A stretch of 64,000 bases of DNA from assembly GCA_002013415.1 (NCBI GenBank), contig MAEX01000014.1, positions 88,489-152,488 of the forward strand, written 5' to 3'. Numbering within the stretch: the first letter of the stretch is position 1; each line of letters begins with the position of its first letter. This document shows, in pieces, positions 19,519-27,353 of this stretch. The notes below the pieces were generated by a model. The model worked only from the letters and a program-made list of their open reading frames with translations, had not been told where the DNA came from and searched no databases. Made by a program: the position numbers and the translations under genes. The DNA is from Mycobacterium sp. D16Q14. GTDB lineage: Bacteria; Actinomycetota; Actinomycetes; Mycobacteriales; Mycobacteriaceae.

Positions 19519-20612
19519 TGCTCCCGGTAGGCGTCGGCGATCGCGAGGACCCAGGACCCGTCACTCACGCCTTCTGGCGGACGCAGCCATTCGCAACTAA
19601 ATCCCGGAACCGCTTCATCGACGAGCCAATTCGCCACATCCAGCGCCTGTTCGGAGCCGCCTCTTGGCGCCGGGGAGTTGGTTACGAGCGGCACCCGGCG
19701 GCTCTGCGCTAGTAGCGTGAGGCCATCCTGGATATGCGTAATCCATTCGAAGACTAAGTCCGACAAGCGTATTCGCGACTCCACGGGCGGGAAAAGCCCC
19801 GGGAACATGCCACCGAGAGCGTCACGGAGCGGCCGTAGCCGCCGTAATTCTCGGCGTGCCTGAACACGCAGCATCACCGGCGGCCAAAGAAAGCCCGCGA
19901 CGATCAAAACCGCGGCAATACACCCCGGCCACGTCTGCAACCACACTCCAACGGCGCCGCCGATAAAGCCCTCGCCATGGCTCAGCGGGCGCCAGATCCC
20001 TCCGCAGAAGCTCGCGACAACCTGGAACATAGACGCGGCCGCTAACAGTCCCAGACCGACGCCGACGGGAGTTCGATCGGCGTTCCGAGAGCCGACCCAC
20101 GCGAGCTGCAGGACCACTAACATCATGTACGCGCTGCTCACCGCAACAGCGATGACCGCTCCGCGATCAGCCCCGGAATACACGATATTTGCGATCGTCA
20201 GCGCATCGCCCGCCATCCCGATCACCTCACTGTGACGCACGGCGACAACGACGATCGTGAGAGCGATGACTGCTCCCGCAACAGTGACCCACAGCCCACG
20301 GCGGATACGCTCCCGCGACGCGTCGCCCCTGATACCGATGACGAAGACCTGTAAACACGCCGCGATCGTGATGGCTGGCCAACCGACGACGCTGACGGCA
20401 CGCGCACCAGGTGGCAGTGCCGCCCACACCCAGTCGGTGTACACCACGAACCAGATCCACACCGACATCCCGAAGGCAGTGACCGCGACGGCAGGGACCG
20501 ACGTGGGATCACGCACAATCCGCCGGATTCGGTACAGCAACACCGGAAGAAAGCAGATGAGCACGGCCACGCGCACAATCTGCATCAGCTCCCACGCCGC
20601 CCGGGTAGTCAC
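19458..20612 (-). CDS. MAB_1171c-family integral membrane protein, copy 1
   Basis: This 384-residue protein has seven N-terminal hydrophobic segments and a cytoplasmic C-terminal helical domain from about residue 240, with RRELRRLRPLRDAL and RIRLSDLVFEWITHIQDGL. It is a clear paralogue of the gene upstream: the same RIRLSDLVFEW-type and ANW/EWLRPP stretches, ending in SWVLAIADAYRE. GTG 20612 overlaps the stop of that gene, so they are coupled. The family is annotated as a putative transporter, without experimental support I know of. It repeatedly occurs with XRE and ImmA/IrrE-like genes in actinobacteria, which suggests a signalling or stress module. Confidence 0.72.
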   Translation of the reverse strand: MTTRAAWELMQIVRVAVLICFLPVLLYRIRRIVRDPTSVPAVAVTAFGMSVWIWFVVYTDWVWAALPPGARAVSVVGWPAITIAACLQVFVIGIRGDASRERIRRGLWVTVAGAVIALTIVVVAVRHSEVIGMAGDALTIANIVYSGADRGAVIAVAVSSAYMMLVVLQLAWVGSRNADRTPVGVGLGLLAAASMFQVVASFCGGIWRPLSHGEGFIGGAVGVWLQTWPGCIAAVLIVAGFLWPPVMLRVQARRELRRLRPLRDALGGMFPGLFPPVESRIRLSDLVFEWITHIQDGLTLLAQSRRVPLVTNSPAPRGGSEQALDVANWLVDEAVPGFSCEWLRPPEGVSDGSWVLAIADAYREHQEDLAAPASLSGMPSTLRK

Positions 20613-21757
20613 CGCGCCACCAGCAGATGCCCACGTCGTGCTTCCCGCATACCAAAGGCGTCCGCACGGCCCCGATAGGCATCGGCGATGGCGAGCACCC
20701 ACGCCTGATCGCTCATGCCCGTTGGCGGACGCAGCCATTCATGGCTGATTCCCAAAACCGATTGACCAGAAATCCAATTCGCCACTTCCAGAGCATGATC
20801 GACATGATCTACGGGAATCGGCACACTGGTTTCCACCGGTATCCCACGGCCCTGCGACAGCAGAGTGAGGCCGTCTTGTATATGCGCTAGCCACTCAAAT
20901 ACCAAGTCTGACAGCCTTATTTGAGACTCTGTCGGCGGGAAAAGCCCCGGGTACATCTCGATGAAAGCATCATGGAGTTGCCGTAGCCGCCGCAATTCTC
21001 GCCGCGCCTGAATACGTAGCATCACCGGCGGCCAGGCGAATCCCACCACCATAAGCGCCGCGCCGATACATCCGGGCAGGATCTGAAGCAATGGACCATA
21101 GGGGCCACCAATCCCCATGCCTCCGCCAGTCAGCGGGCGCCAGATTCCCATGAAGGCGATTGCGATCAATTGCAGCACCGCGGCGGTCGCCAGCAGTCCC
21201 AGCCCCGCGCCGACCGGCGTGCGGTCGGCGTGCCGGAATCCGACCCAGGCGAGCTGGACAAGCACCACTGCCAGGTAGCCACTGCTCACGACTTCGGCAA
21301 CGGCCGCACCGCGATCTCCACCATCGAGAAGAGCGTTGGTGAGCGCGAACATGTCGTCAGAAGACACCAGCGCACGGCTCTGACTCACCGCTACCGCAAC
21401 CACAGCCAGGACCAGGCCAGTGACGGCGAAGGTGGCACGCAGCCCCCGTCGAATCCAAACCTGCGAGACATCACCACTGATCCCGATCACGAAAATCTGC
21501 AAACAGCCGGCCATCCAGACGGGCGCCCAACCACCGATGCTCACCGCGTGCACGTAGGACGGCATCACCGACCACACCGGCTCGGTGAACATCAACATCC
21601 AAAACCACACCCACACCCCAAAGACCGTGGCGGCGATGGCGGGGATCGACGTGGGGTAGCGGACCAACCGCCAGATCCGGAACAGCAGTACCGGTAGAAA
21701 TCCGATCAGTACCGCGATGCGCACAGCCTGCAGCGACTCCCAAACCGAGAGAGTCAT
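20609..21757 (-). CDS. MAB_1171c-family integral membrane protein, copy 2
   Basis: A 382-residue paralogue of the downstream gene with the same topology: seven membrane helices, then a soluble part with RRELRRLRQLHDAF, QIRLSDLVFEWLAHIQDGL and HEWLRPPTGMSDQAWVLAI. Its start codon overlaps the stop codon of the peptidase gene. Together with the downstream copy it looks like a tandem duplication that has since diverged strongly. No transport motif is visible. Confidence 0.72.
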   Translation of the reverse strand: MTLSVWESLQAVRIAVLIGFLPVLLFRIWRLVRYPTSIPAIAATVFGVWVWFWMLMFTEPVWSVMPSYVHAVSIGGWAPVWMAGCLQIFVIGISGDVSQVWIRRGLRATFAVTGLVLAVVAVAVSQSRALVSSDDMFALTNALLDGGDRGAAVAEVVSSGYLAVVLVQLAWVGFRHADRTPVGAGLGLLATAAVLQLIAIAFMGIWRPLTGGGMGIGGPYGPLLQILPGCIGAALMVVGFAWPPVMLRIQARRELRRLRQLHDAFIEMYPGLFPPTESQIRLSDLVFEWLAHIQDGLTLLSQGRGIPVETSVPIPVDHVDHALEVANWISGQSVLGISHEWLRPPTGMSDQAWVLAIADAYRGRADAFGMREARRGHLLVAR

Positions 21758-22284
21758 TACCCCAGCGCGTCGTCGACGTATGGGCTCCAGCTCGGGCGGT
21801 CACGCCGGCCGGCCCGCAAGCGGCGCACTAACAATGCCGCGAACCGCTCGGCAGCTAGTTCATCCTGCGGCCAACGGTCATCACTCTGGGTCAATTCATC
21901 GGCGCCGCAACTGCGTTGCAGCATGCGCGCAACAAGCTCAGGCGGCACCGCACGGACGTGCTCGGCGGCGAACTCGGCTACCGGCAGACCGCGATGGCCC
22001 AACACCATGTGGCCCAATTCATGTGCGATCGTGCGGTCGCGGCCCACGACTCCATGCCCCACCTGCACGAGGTCCCTGTCGGGGAACGAGACCCACTGGC
22101 CGAAAACTCCGGCTGCGAGCGGCGCATCCTCAATGTCCACCACCCGGCCGTTCGCGTGGGCCCAGCTATGCGCGACATCAACCACCGAGCCTTGCCGTCC
22201 GGTGGCCGTGGCCAGCACCTGATCCACCGCAGCAACGACCGAGCCATGACGGCTGGCACCGCGCCCCGCGAACCACATGAGCAT
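21757..22284 (-). CDS. ImmA/IrrE-like zinc metallopeptidase
   Basis: This 175-residue protein carries HELGH (88-92), the zinc-binding motif of the ImmA/IrrE (DUF955) family, within TIAHELGHMVLGHRG, and a downstream AAERFAALLVRR segment that would supply the third ligand (Glu). ImmA of ICEBs1 and IrrE/PprI of Deinococcus cleave XRE-family repressors. The natural candidate substrate here is the EspR-like protein at 19096-19518. It heads a three-gene coupled operon with the two membrane proteins. ATG 22284 is chosen, with a TTG one codon upstream. Confidence 0.82.
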   Translation of the reverse strand: MLMWFAGRGASRHGSVVAAVDQVLATATGRQGSVVDVAHSWAHANGRVVDIEDAPLAAGVFGQWVSFPDRDLVQVGHGVVGRDRTIAHELGHMVLGHRGLPVAEFAAEHVRAVPPELVARMLQRSCGADELTQSDDRWPQDELAAERFAALLVRRLRAGRRDRPSWSPYVDDALG

Positions 22285-22348
22285 CAATCTAGCGGTCTGA
22301 TGTTGTGCCCACAGCAGACGTACCCGGCAGCGGAGTGATTTACGTCAA

Positions 22349-22444
22349 GTGCTCGAGAAGGGCGCCGCGCGCAAAAGCCAGCTCACCGAGTTCGAGCAGG
22401 TCGATATGGCGATGGCCGGGGCGGTCACGAAAGCTATCGAATAA
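22349..22444 (+). pseudogene. Short coding remnant beside the attachment site
   Basis: A plus-strand frame is open from about 22301 and ends at TAA 22444, seven bases before the tRNA fragment. Its last 31 codons (from GTG 22349) read like a helical protein C-terminus (KSQLTEFEQVDMAMAG). No ribosome site and no clear start are seen. It may be the tail of a gene lost during earlier integration events next to this tRNA, or a random frame. Confidence 0.25.
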
Positions 22445-22450
22445 TCCGCG

Positions 22451-22496
22451 TGGAGCTGCCCGGGGGAATCGAACCCCCGACCTATTCATTACCAGT
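22451..22496 (-). other. Prophage attachment site: 3' half of tRNA-Thr(GGT)
   Basis: Read on the minus strand, this is anticodon loop CTGGTAA (anticodon GGT), the 3' anticodon strand TGAAT, variable loop AGGTC, a 5-bp T-stem (GGGGG/CCCCC) closing loop TTCGATT, acceptor strand GGGCAGC, discriminator T and encoded CCA. The 5' side (…TCAGA) does not pair with TGAAT and there is no D-arm, so the gene stops at about position 31. Tyrosine-integrase phages use such 3' tRNA segments as the att core. The complete tRNA, restored by the phage copy, should lie at the other prophage end beyond this window. Confidence 0.9.
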
Positions 22497-22566
22497 CTGA
22501 CGAAGACGCCGTAATAGTCCCCCTATTCATGCCGCCAGCCCGTGAGCCAGAGCGGAAGGTCGCGTG

Positions 22567-22866
22567 ATGGCGACGACTGCAATGCAGGATGCGGCTGCGG
22601 AAATCGCGCTCGCCGCGCGTACCGCTATCCGCATCGCCGGTCTCGACGTAGAGGCGGCAATAGATGACGCGGCCCTGATGTACATCGAAGAGGCCCACCT
22701 AGCCCGCACCCGTGGCCGACACTGGGCGCGTGAGAGCACCACCGAGCAGATCGACGCTGCCCGCTTTCGGGGATCCGTCGCATCCGACACACGCGACAAC
22801 ACCCCGCGCCCTTCGACCGGACCGATGCGCGACTACGTGCGGAACCTAGTTGAGGCCTCGCTGTGA
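22567..22866 (+). CDS. Small hypothetical protein between att and integrase (1)
   Basis: A 99-residue, alanine-rich, mostly helical protein with GGAAGG a few bases upstream. It starts at ATG 22567 (a GTG one codon upstream is possible). Its stop overlaps the next gene's start. No recognised domain and no membrane segment. As the first gene inside the prophage end it may be expressed in the lysogen. Confidence 0.6.
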   Translation: MATTAMQDAAAEIALAARTAIRIAGLDVEAAIDDAALMYIEEAHLARTRGRHWARESTTEQIDAARFRGSVASDTRDNTPRPSTGPMRDYVRNLVEASL

Positions 22867-23117
22867 CCGACGCACAGCGGATGGATGTCGCGGCCCGCGT
22901 GCACGGCTGGATCTCCAACGGTGGCGCTTCGACCGAGGGCGGGCCCTATCGGGAATTCGCGTATCGCCTACCCGGCACCCCGGCGTACGCGAACGTCGTC
23001 TACGCGTCAAACGGCGTGATGCTCTGGGGTGAGGGCCAATCACTCACGCGTGAGCCTCGCCATTTCCGTGGCATCGGGAAGGCCGACAGATTGGTCTCAT
23101 TCCTCGCAGACCGCTAA
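22863..23117 (+). CDS. Small hypothetical protein between att and integrase (2)
   Basis: An 84-residue protein starting at GTG 22863, which overlaps the preceding stop codon. It opens with a helical segment (RMDVAARVHGWIS), then a mixed alpha/beta stretch with aromatic residues. The family is not recognised. Coupling to the upstream gene suggests a two-gene unit. Confidence 0.6.
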   Translation: MTDAQRMDVAARVHGWISNGGASTEGGPYREFAYRLPGTPAYANVVYASNGVMLWGEGQSLTREPRHFRGIGKADRLVSFLADR

Positions 23118-23323
23118 GTCTGGTAACGGTCAACTCACTTAATTGCCATGCGTCACAAAACCGCACGCCAAACCAAACCCCCTGGTAGCCGCACGAAACG
23201 ACGGTGAGACGCCCGTGCCAATAGTTACTGAAAGGGCCCCAAAAGGTGATCGAAAAAGCTTGTGATCGAGCCCCTCTGTCCATAGTTTCGGCCCCATCAA
23301 TTAAACAGGGAGGCCAGGGGGCC
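23118..23323. other. Non-coding region upstream of the integrase
   Basis: These 206 bases are AT-richer than the surroundings and hold no convincing gene. They are the natural place for the integrase promoter and integrase arm-binding sites. I see no exact repeat I can assign as an arm site by eye. Confidence 0.4.
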
Positions 23324-24214
23324 ATGCACGTATCTCAGCACCATTCGACTCTCGTAACGCTATGGCAGACATGGCAATACGCGCAGTCACTATCACATCG
23401 AACCGTCACCGAGCGCACATGGACTGTGATGCGAATGTCCCAATGGTGCGGCGTAGCACCGGAACTCGCCACACTGGAGCACATCGTGAGATGGCTCGCC
23501 GATGGATCCGACGGCGACGAAGGGTGGTCGGCACGTACACGTTGGACCTATCACAGCGCGTTACGCGCATGGTTCCTATGGCTGCAAAAGCAAGGCCATC
23601 GCGCCGACAACCCCATGGTGAACATCCCCTCACCACGGCGCCCCAAAAGCGAGCCGCGACCGGTCACCGACGAAGAGCTCGGTCGAATCCTTCGCGTCCG
23701 AATGTGGCTCCGCACAAGGGCTATGGTTCTGCTAGCCACCCTCCAGGGCTTCCGAGTGCACGAAATCGCCAAGGTCAAGGGCGAGCACTTCGACCTGATC
23801 GCGCTCACGGTCGAGGTGACCGGAAAGGGCGGGGTGACGAAGGTGATGCCGCTGCATCCACTGGTGGTCGAAATCGCCTACCAGATGCCGCGCAAGGGGC
23901 ACTGGTTCCCCAGCTATAAAGGTGGCCACGTGCGCCGCGAATCAGTCAGCCACACCCTTGGCAAGGTGTTCGACCGCGCTGGCGTCGCGGGCGCTGGCCA
24001 CCGTCTGCGCCACTGGTACGGAACCGCCCTAATCGAGAACGATGTCGATGTCCGCACCGCGCAGGAACTGCTCCGGCACGCGAGCATCCAATCGACGCAG
24101 ATCTACACCCAGGTCAAGAACGAACGCCGAGCCGAGGGCATCAACCGTTTACGGCTACCGACTGGGGGCCCAGCCATGCCGCCGCTGCTCTTCATCGAGG
24201 ACGGCGCCGCGTAG
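23324..24214 (+). CDS. int: Tyrosine recombinase / phage integrase
   Basis: A 296-residue integrase with an N-terminal SAM-like core-binding domain (about 1-105) and a C-terminal catalytic domain. The active-site set is complete: Arg144 (GFRVHEI), Lys168 (GKGG), His226 and Arg229 (HRLRHW), His252 (LLRHAS) and nucleophile Tyr261 (TQIYTQV). It lies about 0.8 kb from the tRNA-Thr half-site, which should be its target. ATG 23324 follows CAGGGGG. An in-frame start at 23246 would add 26 residues without a ribosome site. Confidence 0.93.
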   Translation: MHVSQHHSTLVTLWQTWQYAQSLSHRTVTERTWTVMRMSQWCGVAPELATLEHIVRWLADGSDGDEGWSARTRWTYHSALRAWFLWLQKQGHRADNPMVNIPSPRRPKSEPRPVTDEELGRILRVRMWLRTRAMVLLATLQGFRVHEIAKVKGEHFDLIALTVEVTGKGGVTKVMPLHPLVVEIAYQMPRKGHWFPSYKGGHVRRESVSHTLGKVFDRAGVAGAGHRLRHWYGTALIENDVDVRTAQELLRHASIQSTQIYTQVKNERRAEGINRLRLPTGGPAMPPLLFIEDGAA

Positions 24215-24300
24215 CCACGACGGCGCACCCGCTCCTCCCGACGAGCTGTAGCCACCAGGGTTGTCACACGCGTTACCACTTCCGACCAGCCGTGATCTTG

Positions 24301-24306
24301 TAATCT
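24301..24306 (+). promoter_or_regulatory. -10 box of a leaderless promoter for the prophage lipoprotein
   Basis: TAATCT ends 7 bases before ATG 24313, and no Shine-Dalgarno sequence lies between. This predicts a leaderless transcript made in the lysogen, separate from the integrase. Confidence 0.45.
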
Positions 24307-24312
24307 CTGCCC

Positions 24313-24690
24313 ATGAATCTGGGGAGGCTAGCGGGGATCTGCGCCGCGACACTCACGGTCGTTTCGTGCGGCGAAGAAAGCACAGCCGTGAGCTTCGCGA
24401 CGAAGGAACGGTACGCAATCGCGACGTGCCAGTCCGCCATCAAGAGCGGCCTACGCGAGCCCGATAGTGCGAAGTTCGCGGACGACGAAGTGCTCGAAGG
24501 GGTGGTGAGCGGGTCCAGCCGCAACGCCGCGCTGATCTATGCGCCGGATCGCGGCGATACCTATTTCTCCGTGAAGGGCAAGGTCAACGCCAAGAACGGG
24601 TTCGGCGGGTACACCGGCATGCGCCCGTACACCTGCGAGGCCGTGGTGGGAAGAGACGGCACCGCCAACAGCAGGGCCCGCACGGCGTAG
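24313..24690 (+). CDS. Prophage-encoded lipoprotein
   Basis: A 125-residue protein with an N-terminal signal whose lipobox is VVSC (Cys19). The mature domain of about 106 residues has two further cysteines (ATCQSA near 40 and YTCEAV near 107) likely to form a disulfide, and SGLREPDSAKF, a motif common in small secreted proteins. Lipoproteins expressed from prophages often block superinfection. Here that is inference from position and a promoter independent of the lytic operon. Confidence 0.75.
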   Translation: MNLGRLAGICAATLTVVSCGEESTAVSFATKERYAIATCQSAIKSGLREPDSAKFADDEVLEGVVSGSSRNAALIYAPDRGDTYFSVKGKVNAKNGFGGYTGMRPYTCEAVVGRDGTANSRARTA

Positions 24691-24779
24691 TAACTGCAGG
24701 GTCTGCCACTGCAATACGTGACCCAGATGGCGGGTGTAGGGTCGGCTCGTTGGGTTAACTGTGTGGTGAGGGGGGTGTC

Positions 24780-25082
24780 ATGTCCGCGCCGTTGAACGTC
24801 GATCCTGCGCAGCTCCATGCCGTATCCGGCCTGGCTGCCGAGGTGGCAAGAGATTTGCAGCGCGAGCAGGAACAGCTCGCCCATCGCTGGGAAGACCTCG
24901 CGGGAACCTGGGACGGGGTTGCATCGAAGGCGTACCAGCCCGAATGGGAGCAGTGGCGCGAAGGCGCACAGAAGGTCATCGCGGCGCTTGATTCCACCTC
25001 GGTACTGCTCGCGCAGCACGCGTATCAATTCCCGCAGGCTGAACAGTCCTCGGCGTCGAACATCTCGTCGAGCCTGGGGTAG
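24780..25082 (+). CDS. WXG100-like (ESX/type VII-associated) small protein A
   Basis: Exactly 100 residues, predicted as a helical hairpin with a W-x-G-like turn (GTWDGVASKAY) at about residues 44-54. Size and layout fit WXG100 proteins, which pair as helical dimers and act as type VII secretion targeting partners. GAGGGGGG precedes ATG 24780. It opens the toxin operon, with the second WXG100-like gene five bases downstream. Confidence 0.8.
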   Translation: MSAPLNVDPAQLHAVSGLAAEVARDLQREQEQLAHRWEDLAGTWDGVASKAYQPEWEQWREGAQKVIAALDSTSVLLAQHAYQFPQAEQSSASNISSSLG

Positions 25083-25086
25083 GGCG

Positions 25087-25389
25087 ATGCAATCCGACGA
25101 TGCGATCCCATACCGGGTTGACCTTGAGGCGCTGGAGACGTTCGCCGACCAGCTCGCCGCATTCGACCGCGCCGCCGAGCGCCGAACGTCCGAGGTGGAT
25201 CGGCGCATCGCTGACCTTCACGAGGAATGGTCCGGCGCCGACGCCGCCGCGCAGGCGGCGAACCATCAGCAGTGGATGGAGGGCCTCGCCCAGATGCGCA
25301 AGGCGCTGGAGGGCCTAGAGGACGCGGCCCGTAAGGCGCACCACAACTACCAAGGCGTGGGCGAGCACAACCGGCGGATGTGGCCATGA
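25087..25389 (+). CDS. WXG100-like (ESX/type VII-associated) small protein B
   Basis: Also 100 residues, with two helices around HEEWSGADAAAQ (W-S-G at the turn, about residue 48). It starts five bases after protein A and its stop overlaps the toxin start codon (ATGA), so all three are coupled. It is probably the partner chaperone/adaptor that presents the toxin to a host ESX system. The prophage encodes no ESX machinery in this window. Confidence 0.8.
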   Translation: MQSDDAIPYRVDLEALETFADQLAAFDRAAERRTSEVDRRIADLHEEWSGADAAAQAANHQQWMEGLAQMRKALEGLEDAARKAHHNYQGVGEHNRRMWP

Positions 25390-26792
25390 CGCAGGAATTC
25401 GATCCAGAGGCCGTCAAGCGCGCCGGGGAGCAGTACAAACAGCTGGGCGAATGGGCGGCACACCGCGCCAAGGGTCTCGCCGGAACACTCTCCGAATGTG
25501 CCGGATCAGCAGGGACCGACAACGCGGCCAAGGATTTCTGTGCGAAGTTCGACCCGGCTGCCAAGGCAGCAGTCCAGACCGGCGTGGGCGCTGCGAACGG
25601 CTGCTACCAGGTTGCCGACCTGCTCTACGCAACCGCCGTGAATCATCAGATCGCCGATACCGCCTCGGCGGTGAACGGCAACACCATTCCGGCGTTCGCG
25701 CCCGGATCCAAGGTGACCGAACAGGCGCCGAGCGTCCCCTCGCTGCTGGGCGGTTCCGGCCCGCCGAGCTGGTGGGAGTCCATGAAGGACTACCTACAGG
25801 GCGCCATGTGGCCGAACGGCGATGTGGAGAAGCTGCGACGGCTCTCCTCCGCGTTCCACGGCGCCAGCGAGCAGGGTCTACGCAACGACCTGAATCGCAT
25901 GGAGTACCCGGCGAACGGAACCAGTCCGGTGATCGAGGTGAGCCACCAACGCTCCCCTGAGATTCCGCAAGCCGTCGCGGCGATGACCGAGGCGCGCGAC
26001 GCGTGCAAGAGCCTGGTCGACGACTGGGCAGCGACCGGGAAATGCTGCGCGGACTTCGCGCAGCGGATCGAAGATGTCCGCAACGCCATCGGCAAGGAGA
26101 TGGCGATCCTGCTGGGCACCGTCGCCGCTACCGAGGCTGTCGCGGCGGTGCTGATTCCGCTCACCGTTGGTGGCAGCGAAGTCGTGTCGAAGATGATCGA
26201 CACCGAACGCCTTGCCGCGACCGGCGCGCGAATCGTGGCGTTGATCAATGAGTTTCGGGCCGCCGCTGAGCTGTCCGCTATGCCCTCGGTTGCTGCGAGC
26301 GCCAGCATGACGCGCACTCTTGGCACGCTCGGGCCGCTGTTATCCGCGCAGGCGTCGCTATTCGCGGCCGAAGGCGCTGGGCTGGTGACCCAGGCGGGCA
26401 TGGACCTACTCACTCGTCCCTATATCCGGGTGGGTGTGCGTCGCGACGTGGAGGCCGCAGCGGCGAAGACGGGGGATGGCAAGTACTACATCAGCGCGAC
26501 CGATGACAGCGTGTTGATCCCGGTGAGTAAGAGCTACGACACCGATGTGCTCGGGCTGCCGAAATCGGCAGATGGCAAGTACTATCTGGGCGCTGGCGGA
26601 ATCAAGTACCCGGTCGAACCCGGATACCATCTCGGGCATACGTTCAACAATGAGTGGTGGCGCATGCGAGATCAGGCGATTCGCGAGGGATGGACCCGGC
26701 AAGAACTGATCGAATACGCGCAGAACCCACGCCTGTATCGGATTGAAGATGCGCCTAGTAACTGGTCACACAAGGGCGAGGCACCGAGATGA
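25386..26792 (+). CDS. ESX-type polymorphic toxin with C-terminal GH-E family nuclease domain
   Basis: A 468-residue protein in three parts. Residues 1-95 are a helical WXG100/LXG-like secretion domain. A helical, partly hydrophobic middle (about 100-340) resembles the delivery region of such toxins. The C-terminal ~60 residues match the GH-E (HNH/ENDO VII-like) nuclease toxins: LGHTFNNEWWRM, IREGWTRQELIEYAQNP, the RLYRIEDAPSN segment and a terminal SHKGE. Known GH-E members cut nucleic acid in rival cells. In place of the usual D-x-GH there is H-L-GH. The ankyrin gene overlaps its stop, as expected for a toxin-immunity pair. Confidence 0.85.
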   Translation: MTQEFDPEAVKRAGEQYKQLGEWAAHRAKGLAGTLSECAGSAGTDNAAKDFCAKFDPAAKAAVQTGVGAANGCYQVADLLYATAVNHQIADTASAVNGNTIPAFAPGSKVTEQAPSVPSLLGGSGPPSWWESMKDYLQGAMWPNGDVEKLRRLSSAFHGASEQGLRNDLNRMEYPANGTSPVIEVSHQRSPEIPQAVAAMTEARDACKSLVDDWAATGKCCADFAQRIEDVRNAIGKEMAILLGTVAATEAVAAVLIPLTVGGSEVVSKMIDTERLAATGARIVALINEFRAAAELSAMPSVAASASMTRTLGTLGPLLSAQASLFAAEGAGLVTQAGMDLLTRPYIRVGVRRDVEAAAAKTGDGKYYISATDDSVLIPVSKSYDTDVLGLPKSADGKYYLGAGGIKYPVEPGYHLGHTFNNEWWRMRDQAIREGWTRQELIEYAQNPRLYRIEDAPSNWSHKGEAPR

Positions 26793-27292
26793 CGAAAGGG
26801 AATCCGTTGGCTACCAACGTAAACGAGCGAGATCAGGCGGGCCGGACCCCTCTGCACTACGCGGTGATTGACGTGCCACATGATCGTGAATACCTCGCCG
26901 CGCGCCGTGATCCAACGCGCAAAGACGAAGTGCGGCAATGGGAAATCAACTACCGGCTGAACAACTCGCGCAATCTCATCGACTCCGGAGCCGACGTAAA
27001 CGCCGTGGACGATGAGGGAATGGCGCCACTGCACGCGGCAGCGGCGGCCGACAGTGCCGAGGTAGTGCGGCTGCTGCTCGACGCTGGCGCGCAGGTTGAC
27101 CCGCAGAACACCAGGGGCGAAACGCCGCTTCGATGTGCGGTGCAAGCCGCGTGGAGTGTGCCCGAGAGCTTGCAACTACTGCTCGACGCCGGGGCTAACC
27201 CGTCCATTCCGTCGCAGAACGGCAGGAGCGCGCTAGATTTCGTGCGCGACTACGGCAAACCTGAACAGAAGGCCATCTTCGGCGTGGACTGA
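26789..27292 (+). CDS. Ankyrin-repeat protein, probable immunity protein for the GH-E toxin
   Basis: A 167-residue soluble protein with about four ankyrin repeats: GRTPLHYAVI (19-28), GMAPLHAAAAAD with EVVRLLLDAGAQVD, GETPLRCAVQAA with LQLLLDAGANP, and NGRSALDFVRDYG. Ankyrin proteins are a recorded immunity class beside polymorphic nuclease toxins. ATG 26789 overlaps the toxin stop. Binding to the toxin domain is inferred from position. Confidence 0.85.
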   Translation: MTKGNPLATNVNERDQAGRTPLHYAVIDVPHDREYLAARRDPTRKDEVRQWEINYRLNNSRNLIDSGADVNAVDDEGMAPLHAAAAADSAEVVRLLLDAGAQVDPQNTRGETPLRCAVQAAWSVPESLQLLLDAGANPSIPSQNGRSALDFVRDYGKPEQKAIFGVD

Positions 27293-27300
27293 AACGACGA

Positions 27301-27333
27301 AACCGCCCCCACCCGGTGAGGGTGAGGGCGGTT
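27301..27333. terminator. Bidirectional terminator between the toxin cassette and the lysis/tail operon
   Basis: Fourteen base positions (27301-27314 with 27320-27333) pair with one mismatch around a 5-base loop. It stands between convergent genes ending at 27292 (plus) and 27354 (minus). Confidence 0.8.
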
Positions 27334-27353
27334 CGGTTCGGACAGCGGGTGTA

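Noticed and set aside
22451..22520. A functional tRNA gene at the prophage end
   Set aside because: Only the 3' half is present. There is no D-arm, and the 5' anticodon strand does not pair, so it is an att remnant.
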